Below are positions 24,045 through 34,596 of a stretch of 64,000 nucleotides of DNA, one piece after another; positions within the stretch are counted from its first letter, which is position 1; every line of letters begins with the position of its first letter. Source of the stretch: Nitrosomonadales bacterium (GTDB lineage: Bacteria > Pseudomonadota > Gammaproteobacteria > Burkholderiales > Gallionellaceae); NCBI GenBank assembly GCA_016199835.1, contig JACQFX010000002.1, positions 30,278 to 94,277 on the forward strand. The letters are read 5' to 3'. Below the pieces are notes generated by a model that saw nothing but the letters and a program-made list of their open reading frames with translations, was not told the DNA's origin and did no database searches. Made by a program: the position numbers and the translations under genes.

Positions 24045-25004
24045 ATGTCCATATTCAGTCACCTGTCGGGTAGTTGGCGAGGCAACGATGATGCGGAGTT
24101 GCTGTCGGTCATAGAGCGTGCAGTTTGTAGAGTCGAGCCGCTGCTCAGGCAGTCCGGTGGCTACCCCGCGAATTATCGCAAGCCGGTTGCCGCCGCGCTG
24201 GAATATGCGCGCGACCTCGCTGCACAAGTGCCCGGCCCGGTTGAGGTCAGCCGCGAGGCCTATAGCCGCGATCCATTCGTCCGCGCCTTGTTTCCCTCTG
24301 CGGAACAGATTCCCGAGGCTTTCGGTGCCAGCCAGGCTATACGCGATTATTTTCGCCAGCATCCGTCAGCCGGGGAAATATATGCGCTGATGGGGATGCG
24401 CCGCTATGAGAAGTCCACCCTGGGCATGGAGTTGTCAGGTCAGCATATACAGCGAGAGGTGCCCCAGAATGTGATCTACTTTACCAGCCACACTCTGGAG
24501 AATCCCGCGCCCAGCGAAGCGCAGGTGCGCGAGCAGATGGCCGTGAGCTTCTTCGATAGTCTGGTGGACAAGGTCGCCGAGCAAATAGCGCAGCGCAGGC
24601 AGCAGATGCAGTTGAGGTTGCAGGAAAAGGATGTGCTGGCAGCGCGTCTGCGTACGGCCGATGCCGAAGTCAGGCCCGCACTGGAGCAAGAGCTGACCAG
24701 GCTGCTTGATGACATACAGGCCATCGCCAGCTCGCTGGAGTTGCGCGATTACCCCGACTATTTCCATGAGGTGTTGGCGCATCCTGAGCAGCATCTGCGG
24801 CTGGTGCAGACCCCTATAGTCATGGACAGCATGGGAGTCCGGCGCAATGCTGATCAGGCAGAAGATGCGGAGCAGCTAGTCTTTAATGATCTGACGGGTT
24901 TCGATCGCCGCCTGTGGACGGTGACCATGGTGCATTGCAAAAATGTGCATGGCGAGACTTTTGCTGAGCGATTGGAGCAGGCATACCGCAGGCTTTCGGT
25001 TTGA
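24045..25004 (+). CDS. Conserved hypothetical protein, helical
   Basis: A 319-residue protein I cannot assign to a named family. It has no signal peptide and no transmembrane segment. The central part (residues of about 160-235) is a predicted coiled coil rich in Gln, Arg, Leu and Glu (DKVAEQIAQRRQQMQLRLQ). The C-terminus is acidic, with FNDLTGFDRRLWTVTMVHCKN. A strong ribosome site (AAGGGGAA) and normal codon use support it as real. It converges with uvrA with only four bases between the stops. It appears cytoplasmic; the role is unknown. Confidence 0.75.
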   Translation: MSIFSHLSGSWRGNDDAELLSVIERAVCRVEPLLRQSGGYPANYRKPVAAALEYARDLAAQVPGPVEVSREAYSRDPFVRALFPSAEQIPEAFGASQAIRDYFRQHPSAGEIYALMGMRRYEKSTLGMELSGQHIQREVPQNVIYFTSHTLENPAPSEAQVREQMAVSFFDSLVDKVAEQIAQRRQQMQLRLQEKDVLAARLRTADAEVRPALEQELTRLLDDIQAIASSLELRDYPDYFHEVLAHPEQHLRLVQTPIVMDSMGVRRNADQAEDAEQLVFNDLTGFDRRLWTVTMVHCKNVHGETFAERLEQAYRRLSV

Positions 25005-25008
25005 CCCG

Positions 25009-27834
<2,826 letters not shown>

Positions 27835-27973
27835 GCTTTAAAATAATGCGGGGCGAAAACGACCTGACAATATACGCGATTTCCTGCGCTTTCCCAAACC
27901 ATGCACAGAAGGTTTTGCTGAGCGGGGTTGACCTGTTAGAATAAGCGAGTTTTTCAGTCAAGATATATTCCAT

Positions 27974-29350
27974 ATGCAAGAAAATAAAGATTCCATGACC
28001 CCGGCAGAACGCCGCGCCAGCGTCGGCCTTGCGGGGATTTACGGCCTGCGTATGCTGGGTCTGTTCATTATCCTGCCGATCTTCGCGATCTATGCGCAGC
28101 AATTGCCGGGCGGCGAAAGCCACACGCTGATTGGTGTCGCGCTCGGCGCTTACGGGTTGACGCAAGCCATATTGCAGATCCCCGCCGGTTGGTTGTCTGA
28201 CCGCTACGGGCGCAAGCCGGTGATCTATGCCGGGCTGATCCTGTTCGCCATCGGCAGTTTCATCGCGGCCTCGGCGGACAGCATCTACGGGATCATCTTC
28301 GGTCGCGTGATACAGGGTGCCGGCGCGCTCAATGCTGCCGTGATGGCGTTGACCGCAGACCTGACGCGCGAGGAGCATCGAACCAAGGCGATGGCGATGA
28401 TAGGCATTACTATCGGCATCACCTTTTCGATCTCGCTGGTGCTGTCGCCGCTGCTGTACAAGCTGATCGGCGTGCCGGGCATCTTCGCCATGACCGGTGT
28501 GCTGGCGCTGGGTGCGATGGCGGTGGTGGCTTTCGTGATCCCCAATCCGGCCATCACGCGTTTTCATTCCGACACCGAGGCGAGCACGAAAAAACTGGGC
28601 GCAGTGTTGCGCAATCCCGATCTGCTGCGCCTCGATTTTGGCATCTTCTCGCTGCATGCGATCCTGATGTCGGTGTTCATGCAGGTGCCGTTCGTGCTCA
28701 AGCGCGATGGGCTGGAAACGACACAGCACTGGCAAGTGTATTTGCCCGTGATGCTGATCGCTTTTGCGCTGATGGTGCCGCCCATCGTCATCGCCGAGAA
28801 GAAAGCGAAAATGAAACAGGTGTTCGTGGGAGCAGTCGGATTGGCGGCGCTAGCGCAACTGTCATTGATGTTGTTCCAGAACAGCGTGTGGGGTGTGGCA
28901 TTCGCACTACTGATATTCTTTACCTCGTTCAACGTGCTGGAAGCGACGCTGCCGTCGCTCATCAGCAAGATCGCACCGCTGGATGCCAAAGGCACGGCGA
29001 TGGGGGTGTATAGCAGCGTACAGTTCCTTGGTGCATTCTTCGGTGCGGCGGCGGGCGGCTTCATCCTGCAGAATTGGGGAGGTGACGCGGTGTTCGGTTT
29101 CGCGATAGGCTTGCTGTTGCTGTGGCTGCTGGTGGCTTTCGGAATGAAACCTCCTGCGGCGGTGCGCACGAAGATGTATCATTTACCTGATCTTGACGTA
29201 ACGAACGCCGCTGCGATGCAACAGAAACTGGCTCAAGTGCAGGGCGTGCGCGAAGCGATGGTGGTGGGCGTGGAAGGCATGGCCTGCCTCAAGGTGGAGA
29301 TGCAGGGTTTTGATGAGGCGGCAGTAGAACAATTAATAAAGGGGGCGTGA
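27974..29350 (+). CDS. MFS transporter, YajR-like with C-terminal YAM domain
   Basis: A 458-residue major facilitator protein with about 12 transmembrane helices and the A-motif [16 protein letters not shown] between helices 2 and 3. After the last helix, of about residue 390, there is a soluble domain of about 65 residues ([43 protein letters not shown]) that looks like the ferredoxin-like YAM domain of E. coli YajR. The substrate is unknown. It lies between uvrA and ssb, a common betaproteobacterial order, and ends one base before the ssb ATG. A plausible promoter (TTTGCT-17-TAGAAT) is in the divergent gap. Confidence 0.9.
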   Translation: MQENKDSMTPAERRASVGLAGIYGLRMLGLFIILPIFAIYAQQLPGGESHTLIGVALGAYGLTQAILQIPAGWLSDRYGRKPVIYAGLILFAIGSFIAASADSIYGIIFGRVIQGAGALNAAVMALTADLTREEHRTKAMAMIGITIGITFSISLVLSPLLYKLIGVPGIFAMTGVLALGAMAVVAFVIPNPAITRFHSDTEASTKKLGAVLRNPDLLRLDFGIFSLHAILMSVFMQVPFVLKRDGLETTQHWQVYLPVMLIAFALMVPPIVIAEKKAKMKQVFVGAVGLAALAQLSLMLFQNSVWGVAFALLIFFTSFNVLEATLPSLISKIAPLDAKGTAMGVYSSVQFLGAFFGAAAGGFILQNWGGDAVFGFAIGLLLLWLLVAFGMKPPAAVRTKMYHLPDLDVTNAAAMQQKLAQVQGVREAMVVGVEGMACLKVEMQGFDEAAVEQLIKGA

Positions 29351-29351
29351 G

Positions 29352-29807
29352 ATGTCGGTGAACAAAGTGATACTGGTGGGGCGTCTGGGCAAAGATCCGG
29401 AAACGCGCTACATGACCAATGGCGAAGCGGTGACCAATGCTACGCTGGCCACGTCTGAAAACTGGAAAGACAAGAGCGGCGAGAAACAGGAAAAAACCGA
29501 ATGGCACAATCTGGTGTTCTATCGCCGTCTGGCCGAAATCGCGGGTGAATATCTGAAGAAAGGTGCACAGGTGTACATCGAAGGCCGTATCCAGTCGCGC
29601 AAGTACCAGACCAAGGAAGGGCAGGAGCGCTACATCACCGAGATCATCGTGAACGAAATGCAGATGCTGGGTGGTAAATCCGGCGGCGGCAGCTTTGAAG
29701 TGGTAGACAAGCCTGCCGCATCGACCCCGTCTTCTGCACCGGTGTCCCAACCCGCACCAGCCAAGGCAGGTGGTTTTGATAACTTTGACGATGACATACC
29801 GTTCTGA
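29352..29807 (+). CDS. ssb: Single-stranded DNA-binding protein
   Basis: A 151-residue SSB. The OB fold is residues of about 1-110 ([51 protein letters not shown]). A flexible Pro/Ala/Ser linker follows, and the conserved acidic tip DDDIPF recruits partner proteins. It acts in replication, recombination and repair. It starts one base after the MFS stop and is followed by an intrinsic terminator. Confidence 0.98.
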   Translation: MSVNKVILVGRLGKDPETRYMTNGEAVTNATLATSENWKDKSGEKQEKTEWHNLVFYRRLAEIAGEYLKKGAQVYIEGRIQSRKYQTKEGQERYITEIIVNEMQMLGGKSGGGSFEVVDKPAASTPSSAPVSQPAPAKAGGFDNFDDDIPF

Positions 29808-29830
29808 TTGGAAAGAAAAAAAGCAAATAG

Positions 29831-29857
29831 AAACGGCTGCGTTAGCGGTCGTTTTTT
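29831..29857 (+). terminator. Intrinsic terminator after ssb
   Basis: A 9-bp stem with three G-U pairs (AACGGCTGC / GCGGTCGTT, loop GTTA) is followed by a run of T. It lies 25 bases after the ssb stop. Confidence 0.8.
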
Positions 29858-29907
29858 TATTTGCGCATGAACCCCGCCCTGATAAACATATATCTTTCGC
29901 ATATCTA

Positions 29908-29936
29908 TTGACAAGCTAGATCGTCACACGTAGAGT
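29908..29936 (+). promoter_or_regulatory. Sigma-70 promoter upstream of the ncg-nirK operon
   Basis: A perfect TTGACA (29908-29913) and TAGAGT (29931-29936) are spaced exactly 17 bases. Transcription would start near 29943, 115 bases before the ncgA ATG and before an intrinsic terminator at 29990. Confidence 0.6.
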
Positions 29937-29952
29937 GCGACAAATTGTCGCA
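29936..29952. promoter_or_regulatory. 17-base perfect dyad over the start site (possible operator)
   Basis: TGCGACA-AAT-TGTCGCA is a perfect inverted repeat that begins at the last base of the -10 element and covers the expected start point. Its position suits a repressor site. A related GTCGC-GTC-GCGAC dyad follows at 29954-29966. The cognate protein is unknown. Confidence 0.4.
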
Positions 29953-30014
29953 GGTCGCGTCGCGACAGTATGCAGGCGTACCCGAAAAGCACCACCCTGA
30001 AGGTGGTGTTTTTT
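29943..30014 (+). ncRNA. Candidate short structured transcript or attenuated leader
   Basis: About 70 bases lie between a strong promoter and an intrinsic terminator, with no ORF. The RNA would fold into at least two hairpins (GTCGCGTCGCGAC and the terminator). It could be an independent small RNA, or a leader whose readthrough feeds ncgABC-nirK. I do not recognise a known RNA family. Supported only by the promoter-terminator spacing. Confidence 0.3.
29990..30014 (+). terminator. Intrinsic terminator just upstream of ncgA
   Basis: CACCACC / GGTGGTG stem with a CTGAA loop, followed by six T. It lies 44 bases before the ncgA ATG and immediately before the NsrR-like site. Confidence 0.75.
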
Positions 30015-30021
30015 CGCAGCG

Positions 30022-30043
30022 AAGATGCATTGTAAATCCATTT
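30022..30043. promoter_or_regulatory. NsrR-type operator upstream of ncgA
   Basis: AAGATGCATT then GT then AAATCCATTT closely fits the known NsrR consensus, in which ATGYATTT and AAATRCAT half-sites face each other. NsrR is an NO-sensing [Fe-S] repressor that controls nirK operons in Nitrosomonas. The site is 14 bases before the ncgA ATG. No nsrR gene is in the window. Confidence 0.6.
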
Positions 30044-30057
30044 AACTGGGGAAGCTT

Positions 30058-31095
30058 ATGAATGCAATGATCCGTAGCGTGATGTTCGTGCTTATGCTGT
30101 TGCCCGCACTGAGCCGGGCCGAGCAGCGCGAGTTCAATATGTCCATCGACGAAGTTGCTATTGAGATCGCGCCGGGCTTTACCAATAAGGTATTCGCCTT
30201 TAACGGCCAAGTGCCGGGGCCGCTGATTCACGTCAAGGAAGGTGACGACGTGACTGTCCATGTGACCAATAACACCACGCTGGCGCATACCATGCACTGG
30301 CACGGAGTAAACCAGACCGGAAGCTGGAAGAATGATGGCGTGCCGGCAGTAACCCAGCCGCAAATTGAGCCGGGCGAAACATTTACCTACAAGTTCAAAG
30401 TGGATAGACCTGGCAGCCTGTGGTACCACTGTCACGTCAACGTGTGGGAGCACGTTGCCACGCGCGGCATGTGGGGGCCGTTGATTGTCGATCCCAAGAA
30501 CCCAGGCGCAGAAGAAAAAAAGGTCACCAAGGAAGTCATCATGATGATGAGTACCTGGGAATCTCCCTATGCTAATTCCTACGGCAAAGGTGGCATGCCG
30601 CAGGATGTTTCCGACTACTTTTCCGTCAATGCCAAAGCATTTCCCTTTACTCAGCCGGTACGGGTAAAAAAGGGGGATGTGGTGCGCTTCCGCATGTACG
30701 GCGCAGGCGACGAAACGCATGAGATGCATCTGCACGGGCATGACCAGTTGTTCGCTTTCAAGGACGGCTACCAGTTGCCGATGCCGTATTACATAGACAC
30801 GGCTCCGGTAGGCCCGGGCGAGCGTTACGACACTATTGTCGATATGAATAATCCTGGCCTGTTCGTATTCCACGACCATGTGGACAGGCATATGTCGAAC
30901 AATGGCGCCATGCTGGGCGGCCCATTGACTGTGATCGAATATGCCGAAATCCAGCCGGAACCCTGGTATGCCTGGAAAGACAAGGTCTATGACCCGGATT
31001 TTTTCTACAGCGAATCCATGAAGAAAGGCTATGGTATGTTCCTTAATGCTTCGTTCCAGGGGCGCGTTGTCGAGCAAGGTAGAAGGAGGAAATAG
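30058..31095 (+). CDS. ncgA: Two-domain multicopper oxidase (NcgA-like)
   Basis: A 345-residue periplasmic two-cupredoxin multicopper oxidase (signal MNAMIRSVMFVLMLLPALSRA). Domain 1 holds HTMHWHG and the type 1 plus trinuclear motif WYHCHVNVWEHVATRGM. Domain 2 has EMHLHGH and FHDHVDRHM, with Asp where the type 1 Cys would be. Type 1 copper therefore seems confined to domain 1, the arrangement called type C, known from the Nitrosomonas europaea blue copper oxidase. It heads an operon with two cytochromes and NirK, the same order as ncgABC-nirK. The substrate is unproven; protection during nitrite or NO handling is the usual proposal. Confidence 0.85.
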   Translation: MNAMIRSVMFVLMLLPALSRAEQREFNMSIDEVAIEIAPGFTNKVFAFNGQVPGPLIHVKEGDDVTVHVTNNTTLAHTMHWHGVNQTGSWKNDGVPAVTQPQIEPGETFTYKFKVDRPGSLWYHCHVNVWEHVATRGMWGPLIVDPKNPGAEEKKVTKEVIMMMSTWESPYANSYGKGGMPQDVSDYFSVNAKAFPFTQPVRVKKGDVVRFRMYGAGDETHEMHLHGHDQLFAFKDGYQLPMPYYIDTAPVGPGERYDTIVDMNNPGLFVFHDHVDRHMSNNGAMLGGPLTVIEYAEIQPEPWYAWKDKVYDPDFFYSESMKKGYGMFLNASFQGRVVEQGRRRK

Positions 31096-31097
31096 GC

Positions 31098-31781
31098 GTG
31101 AGGCGAGGATTGTTCTTGATGGCAGCGCTGGTTTTTTCCTGCGTTGCGATCGCAGAAGAAGGCCGTTTGCAGAAGGAGTGCGCCTCCTGCCACAACCTGA
31201 CCGGACCTGTGGCGCAGACCTTGAAAGATGCCTGGGCCAGGAAAGGGCCGGATATGTTCTACGCCGGTAACAAGTACCGCCAGGAATGGCTGGTGTCATG
31301 GCTGCAAAAGCCCCAGCGCATTCGCCCCGCCGGTATGTATTACGGCGATCACATCAAGCCTGGCCCATCGGGTGATGTAATTGACGCGGCCACGCTTGCC
31401 GATCATGTTGCCCTATCCAAAGACGAAGCCGTCGCCATCGCAGCGGAATTGATGAAGAACAAGCCACATGATGATCTGATCGCCAGGGAAAAAATCGAGC
31501 CCGGCACGATCACGAAACAGATGGGGGAGATGAATTTCGACAAGTTCTGGGGCTGCATGGCCTGCCATTTGATCGAACCCGAATATGGTGGATTTTCCGG
31601 TCCGGAGCTTTATACGGCAGCCAAACGCTTGCAGCCGGAATTCATCGCGAGTTTCATCCGTAATCCGCAGGCATGGGAGCCCAAGACATGGATGCCGAAC
31701 AAGGAAGTACCCGAGGGGGTCCTCCAGAAATTCGTGCATTACTTTGAAGTGTTGAGCAAGGAGTCCGATCATGCTCAATAA
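31098..31781 (+). CDS. ncgB: Diheme c-type cytochrome (NcgB-like)
   Basis: A 227-residue periplasmic protein with signal peptide (MRRGLFLMAALVFSCVAIA) and two heme motifs: CASCH at residue 28 and CMACH at about residue 153. A GTG start at 31098 is chosen because AAGGAGG lies seven bases upstream and ncgA stops two bases before. The protein matches the second gene of the Nitrosomonas ncg operon by position and heme count. It probably passes electrons between the multicopper oxidase, NcgC and NirK (inference). The 3' end overlaps ncgC by 11 bases. Confidence 0.8.
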   Translation: MRRGLFLMAALVFSCVAIAEEGRLQKECASCHNLTGPVAQTLKDAWARKGPDMFYAGNKYRQEWLVSWLQKPQRIRPAGMYYGDHIKPGPSGDVIDAATLADHVALSKDEAVAIAAELMKNKPHDDLIAREKIEPGTITKQMGEMNFDKFWGCMACHLIEPEYGGFSGPELYTAAKRLQPEFIASFIRNPQAWEPKTWMPNKEVPEGVLQKFVHYFEVLSKESDHAQ

Positions 31782-32148
31782 ATTATTATTTGTCGTTTTG
31801 CTGGCCTGTAACGTACAGGCGTACGCGACCACGACTGAGGCTCCGGCGCACGCCAGGGAAGCCGCTGCCGACAACTACAAGGCTTACTGCATGCAGTGTC
31901 ACGGCACACAGGGCAATGGTAAAGGCGTAAACATCCGCGACATGTCTGCCACCCCGCGCGACCACACCGATGCCAAGTCCATGTCGGTACGCTCGGATGA
32001 GACGTTGTTCAAGGTCATCAAGGAGGGTGGTTCGTCCATCAGCAAATCCATCCTGATGCCGCCTTGGGAAGGTACGTTCAGCGACGAAGAAATCAGGGAT
32101 CTGGTGCAGCACTTGCGCGTCTTGTGCAAGTGCCAATTCGGATCCTGA
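31771..32148 (+). CDS. ncgC: Monoheme c-type cytochrome (NcgC-like)
   Basis: A 125-residue class I cytochrome: signal peptide (MLNKLLFVVLLACNVQAYA), a single CMQCH at residue 40 followed by GTQGNGKGVN, and a likely Met ligand in ISKSILMPPWEG. The C-terminus has an unusual extra CKC (residues of about 119-121). It overlaps ncgB, with AAGGAG well placed for ATG 31771, so it is translationally coupled. It is the third gene in the ncgABC-nirK order and is expected to be a small soluble electron carrier for NirK. Confidence 0.82.
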   Translation: MLNKLLFVVLLACNVQAYATTTEAPAHAREAAADNYKAYCMQCHGTQGNGKGVNIRDMSATPRDHTDAKSMSVRSDETLFKVIKEGGSSISKSILMPPWEGTFSDEEIRDLVQHLRVLCKCQFGS

Positions 32149-32189
32149 TTGCAGGGCAGTAAAGTAGTGGAGGAGGAGCGGTTTTAAAA

Positions 32190-32212
32190 ATGTATTTTGT
32201 AGTTAACTTAAA
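32190..32212. promoter_or_regulatory. Possible second NsrR-like half-site before nirK
   Basis: ATGTATTT is a perfect half-site, but the facing half is poor (AGTTAACTT). A weak match that may be chance; a similar lone half-site (ATGCATTT) lies near 33243 before cusB. Confidence 0.2.
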
Positions 32213-32226
32213 GAGAGGGAATGATA

Positions 32227-33189
32227 ATGCACGCATTTAAGAAAACAGCGATTGCAGTAATGACGTTGGCTGCGCTCTTTTCCGCACAGCAGGTTTTTGC
32301 GAAAGATGTCAAGGTCACCATGACGGCCAAGGAAGTTGAAACTACCATCAACGGTGCTGGCGGCAAGATGGCGGCATGGACGTTCGACGGTTCGATCCCT
32401 GGCAAGCCGATTGTCGTGCAAGAGGGCGATACCGTAGATTTCACGCTGGTTAACCCGGCCGAAAACAAGAACGATCACGCGATGGATTTCCATGCGGCAA
32501 TCGTCAACGTGCTGGATGAGTTTGCACCAGTCAAGCCCGGGGCCAGCAAGCACTTCAAGTTCGAAGCCAAGACCCCCGGCGTGTTTATGTACCACTGCGG
32601 CGCGAGCCCGATGGTGCAGCACATCGCACGCGGCATGTATGGCATGATCATCGTCGAGCCCAAGGATAAGAAGAACTATCCCAAGGCTGACCGTGAGTAT
32701 GTGCTGATCCAGCAACAGTATTTCCCGGATGTCGAGAATTATGATGCCATGCTGGGCGATGCCAATGCCTGGAAGGGCTCGCTGGTCAACGGCCAGATCC
32801 TGCACTACGATCCGGTGCATGATCCGAAGGGTGGGCACGGAGTGTTGGCCGCCAAACCAGGCGAGCGCGTACGTATTTACTACGGAAACGCCAATATCAA
32901 CCTACCGATCGCATTGCATCCGATTGCCAGCATCTGGGATCGCGTGTACATCAACGGCAATCCTAAAAATACGCTGCAAGACATCCAGACCTACAACATG
33001 GGCGTATTTGAAGCGGGCACATTCGACCTCGTGACACCTAAGGACAAGGAAGTTGCCGGTATCGCGATTGTTGACCACTCCATGAACGCGGCGCTGCGCG
33101 GCGCGATCTCGGTACTGGTCAGCAGCAAGGACGCAGATGCGAAAGCGGGCAAGCGCAATGCGGATGGCCAGTTGGAATACGTCAAGTAA
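32227..33189 (+). CDS. nirK: Copper-containing nitrite reductase
   Basis: NirK reduces nitrite to nitric oxide in the periplasm. The 320-residue protein has a signal peptide (FKKTAIAVMTLAALFSAQQVFA) and both cupredoxin domains. The copper ligands are all present: His in NDHAMDFHAA, with the catalytic Asp and a type 2 His; His and Cys in FMYHCGAS; His and Met in MVQHIARGMYGM; and type 2 His in IALHPIAS and IVDHSMNAALRG. ATG 32227 is preferred over ATG 32221 because GAGAGGG is then spaced correctly. It closes the ncgABC-nirK operon and is followed by a strong terminator. Confidence 0.96.
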   Translation: MHAFKKTAIAVMTLAALFSAQQVFAKDVKVTMTAKEVETTINGAGGKMAAWTFDGSIPGKPIVVQEGDTVDFTLVNPAENKNDHAMDFHAAIVNVLDEFAPVKPGASKHFKFEAKTPGVFMYHCGASPMVQHIARGMYGMIIVEPKDKKNYPKADREYVLIQQQYFPDVENYDAMLGDANAWKGSLVNGQILHYDPVHDPKGGHGVLAAKPGERVRIYYGNANINLPIALHPIASIWDRVYINGNPKNTLQDIQTYNMGVFEAGTFDLVTPKDKEVAGIAIVDHSMNAALRGAISVLVSSKDADAKAGKRNADGQLEYVK

Positions 33190-33206
33190 CGGGCTTCAAC
33201 TGTCAC

Positions 33207-33235
33207 TGGGGAGGCGCAAGCCTCCCCATTTTTTT
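33207..33235 (+). terminator. Intrinsic terminator after nirK
   Basis: A perfect 9-bp stem TGGGGAGGC / GCCTCCCCA with a GCAA tetraloop and a run of seven T. It separates the nirK operon from cusBAF. Confidence 0.92.
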
Positions 33236-33282
33236 AGTAGAATGCATTTCCAGTTACAAGCCACAGGAACCGGGCAATCAAA

Positions 33283-34596
33283 ATGACGAAGAAAATAGCA
33301 GCAAGCTTTGCGCTGTTGGCAGTCGTCATGCTGTCCTCATACTCCTTCTATCGGCACATCGCACCTTCATGGAATGAAGCCCAAGCGGCTGCTTCCGTTT
33401 CAGCAGTAGCACCCGTTACCCCGGCATCGACATTGTCCAGCATCAACCCATCCGGACAGGGAAAGGTCTGGGTCTGCCCCATGCATCCCGGAATCATGCA
33501 GGATCATCCCGGCACTTGCCCGATCTGTGGCATGGATCTGGTGGAGTCAAACAATCATGACGGCCATGAGCATGGCGTACACGTCGATACTGCATCTCTC
33601 CAGAAGCTTGGCGTTCGTCTGGCCAGCGTAAAAAAGTCCACCCTCAGCCGAGAAGTCCGCAGCTACGGCAACATCACGGTGGATGGCAGCGCGGTGTACA
33701 ACATCCACAGCAGGTTCGACGGCTGGATACAGAAGACCTACATTCATTCTGTCGGCCAGAAGATTGAGCAAGGGCAGGTGATCTATGAAATCTACTCGCC
33801 CGAACTTGTCATGCAGCAAAAGGAATACCTGCGTTTTGCCGAGCGGCGCAACCAGATATTGCAAACCATAACAGGCGATACCGTCATCTTCGAGAACGAA
33901 TATGTGATGAACCTGTTGACGGAACTGTCCAACGAAAGAAGCAAGTTCGTGTATGAAAATGTAAGCCCCGAATCCATACAGAAAGTTGAAGATTCGAAAA
34001 TGCCGCTCAATGTGGTCAAGATCGTTGCGGAGCAATCCGGTGTGGTGACTCAGATCAATGCACGCGAAGGCACTTATGTCATGCCCTCTGCCGCGTTGTT
34101 CACATTGGCGGATGTTGCCAGGATCCGGGTGGACGTCACGCTGTATCCGGATCAGGTTGCGCAGGTGATGGCGGGGGATGAAGTCGGCATCAGGATTGAT
34201 GACGGGCTGGTGATAAAGGCGAAGCTGGATCATATCAATCCCGTCGCCGAAAACAACAAGGTGACCGCGCGCGTATTGCTGGACAATGCCGGACGTCATC
34301 TCAGGCCGGGAACTTATGTCGATGTAGTCATCCATGCGCATCCGCATGAAGCGCTGACGCTGCCGCGTTCTGCGGTGATCTACGGCGGCGAAGGCAATAT
34401 GGTCATGCTGTCGCAGGGCGATGGACATTTCCTGCCGGTGCCGGTTGAAACCGGAGCGGAGAGCGGCGACCGGATCGAAATCGTCGATGGTTTGCAGGAA
34501 GGCGCGGAAGTCGCGGTTAACGGCCAGTTCCTGCTTGATGCGGCCTCTTCCATGAATGCCTCTGCCGAGCGTATGCACAGCGGGCATCATGATTGA
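33283..34596 (+). CDS. cusB: CusB-like heavy-metal RND periplasmic adaptor
   Basis: A 437-residue membrane fusion protein. It has an N-terminal signal/anchor (IAASFALLAVVMLSSYSFY), then at residues of about 65-90 a heavy-metal-binding module VWVCPMHPGIMQDHPGTCP with ICGMDLVE. Barrel-sandwich and helical domains follow (YGNITVDGSAVYNIHSRFDGW, YSPELVMQQKEYL) and the beta-barrel with VTARVLLDNAGRHLRPGTYV. The Met/Cys/His module points to Cu(I)/Ag(I) efflux. It overlaps cusA by eight bases. It probably relieves copper load that accompanies NirK and NcgA maturation (inference). Confidence 0.92.
   Translation: MTKKIAASFALLAVVMLSSYSFYRHIAPSWNEAQAAASVSAVAPVTPASTLSSINPSGQGKVWVCPMHPGIMQDHPGTCPICGMDLVESNNHDGHEHGVHVDTASLQKLGVRLASVKKSTLSREVRSYGNITVDGSAVYNIHSRFDGWIQKTYIHSVGQKIEQGQVIYEIYSPELVMQQKEYLRFAERRNQILQTITGDTVIFENEYVMNLLTELSNERSKFVYENVSPESIQKVEDSKMPLNVVKIVAEQSGVVTQINAREGTYVMPSAALFTLADVARIRVDVTLYPDQVAQVMAGDEVGIRIDDGLVIKAKLDHINPVAENNKVTARVLLDNAGRHLRPGTYVDVVIHAHPHEALTLPRSAVIYGGEGNMVMLSQGDGHFLPVPVETGAESGDRIEIVDGLQEGAEVAVNGQFLLDAASSMNASAERMHSGHHD

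Noticed and set aside
27835..27973. LexA box between uvrA and the MFS gene
   Set aside because: I looked for CTGT-N8-ACAG and did not find it on either strand.
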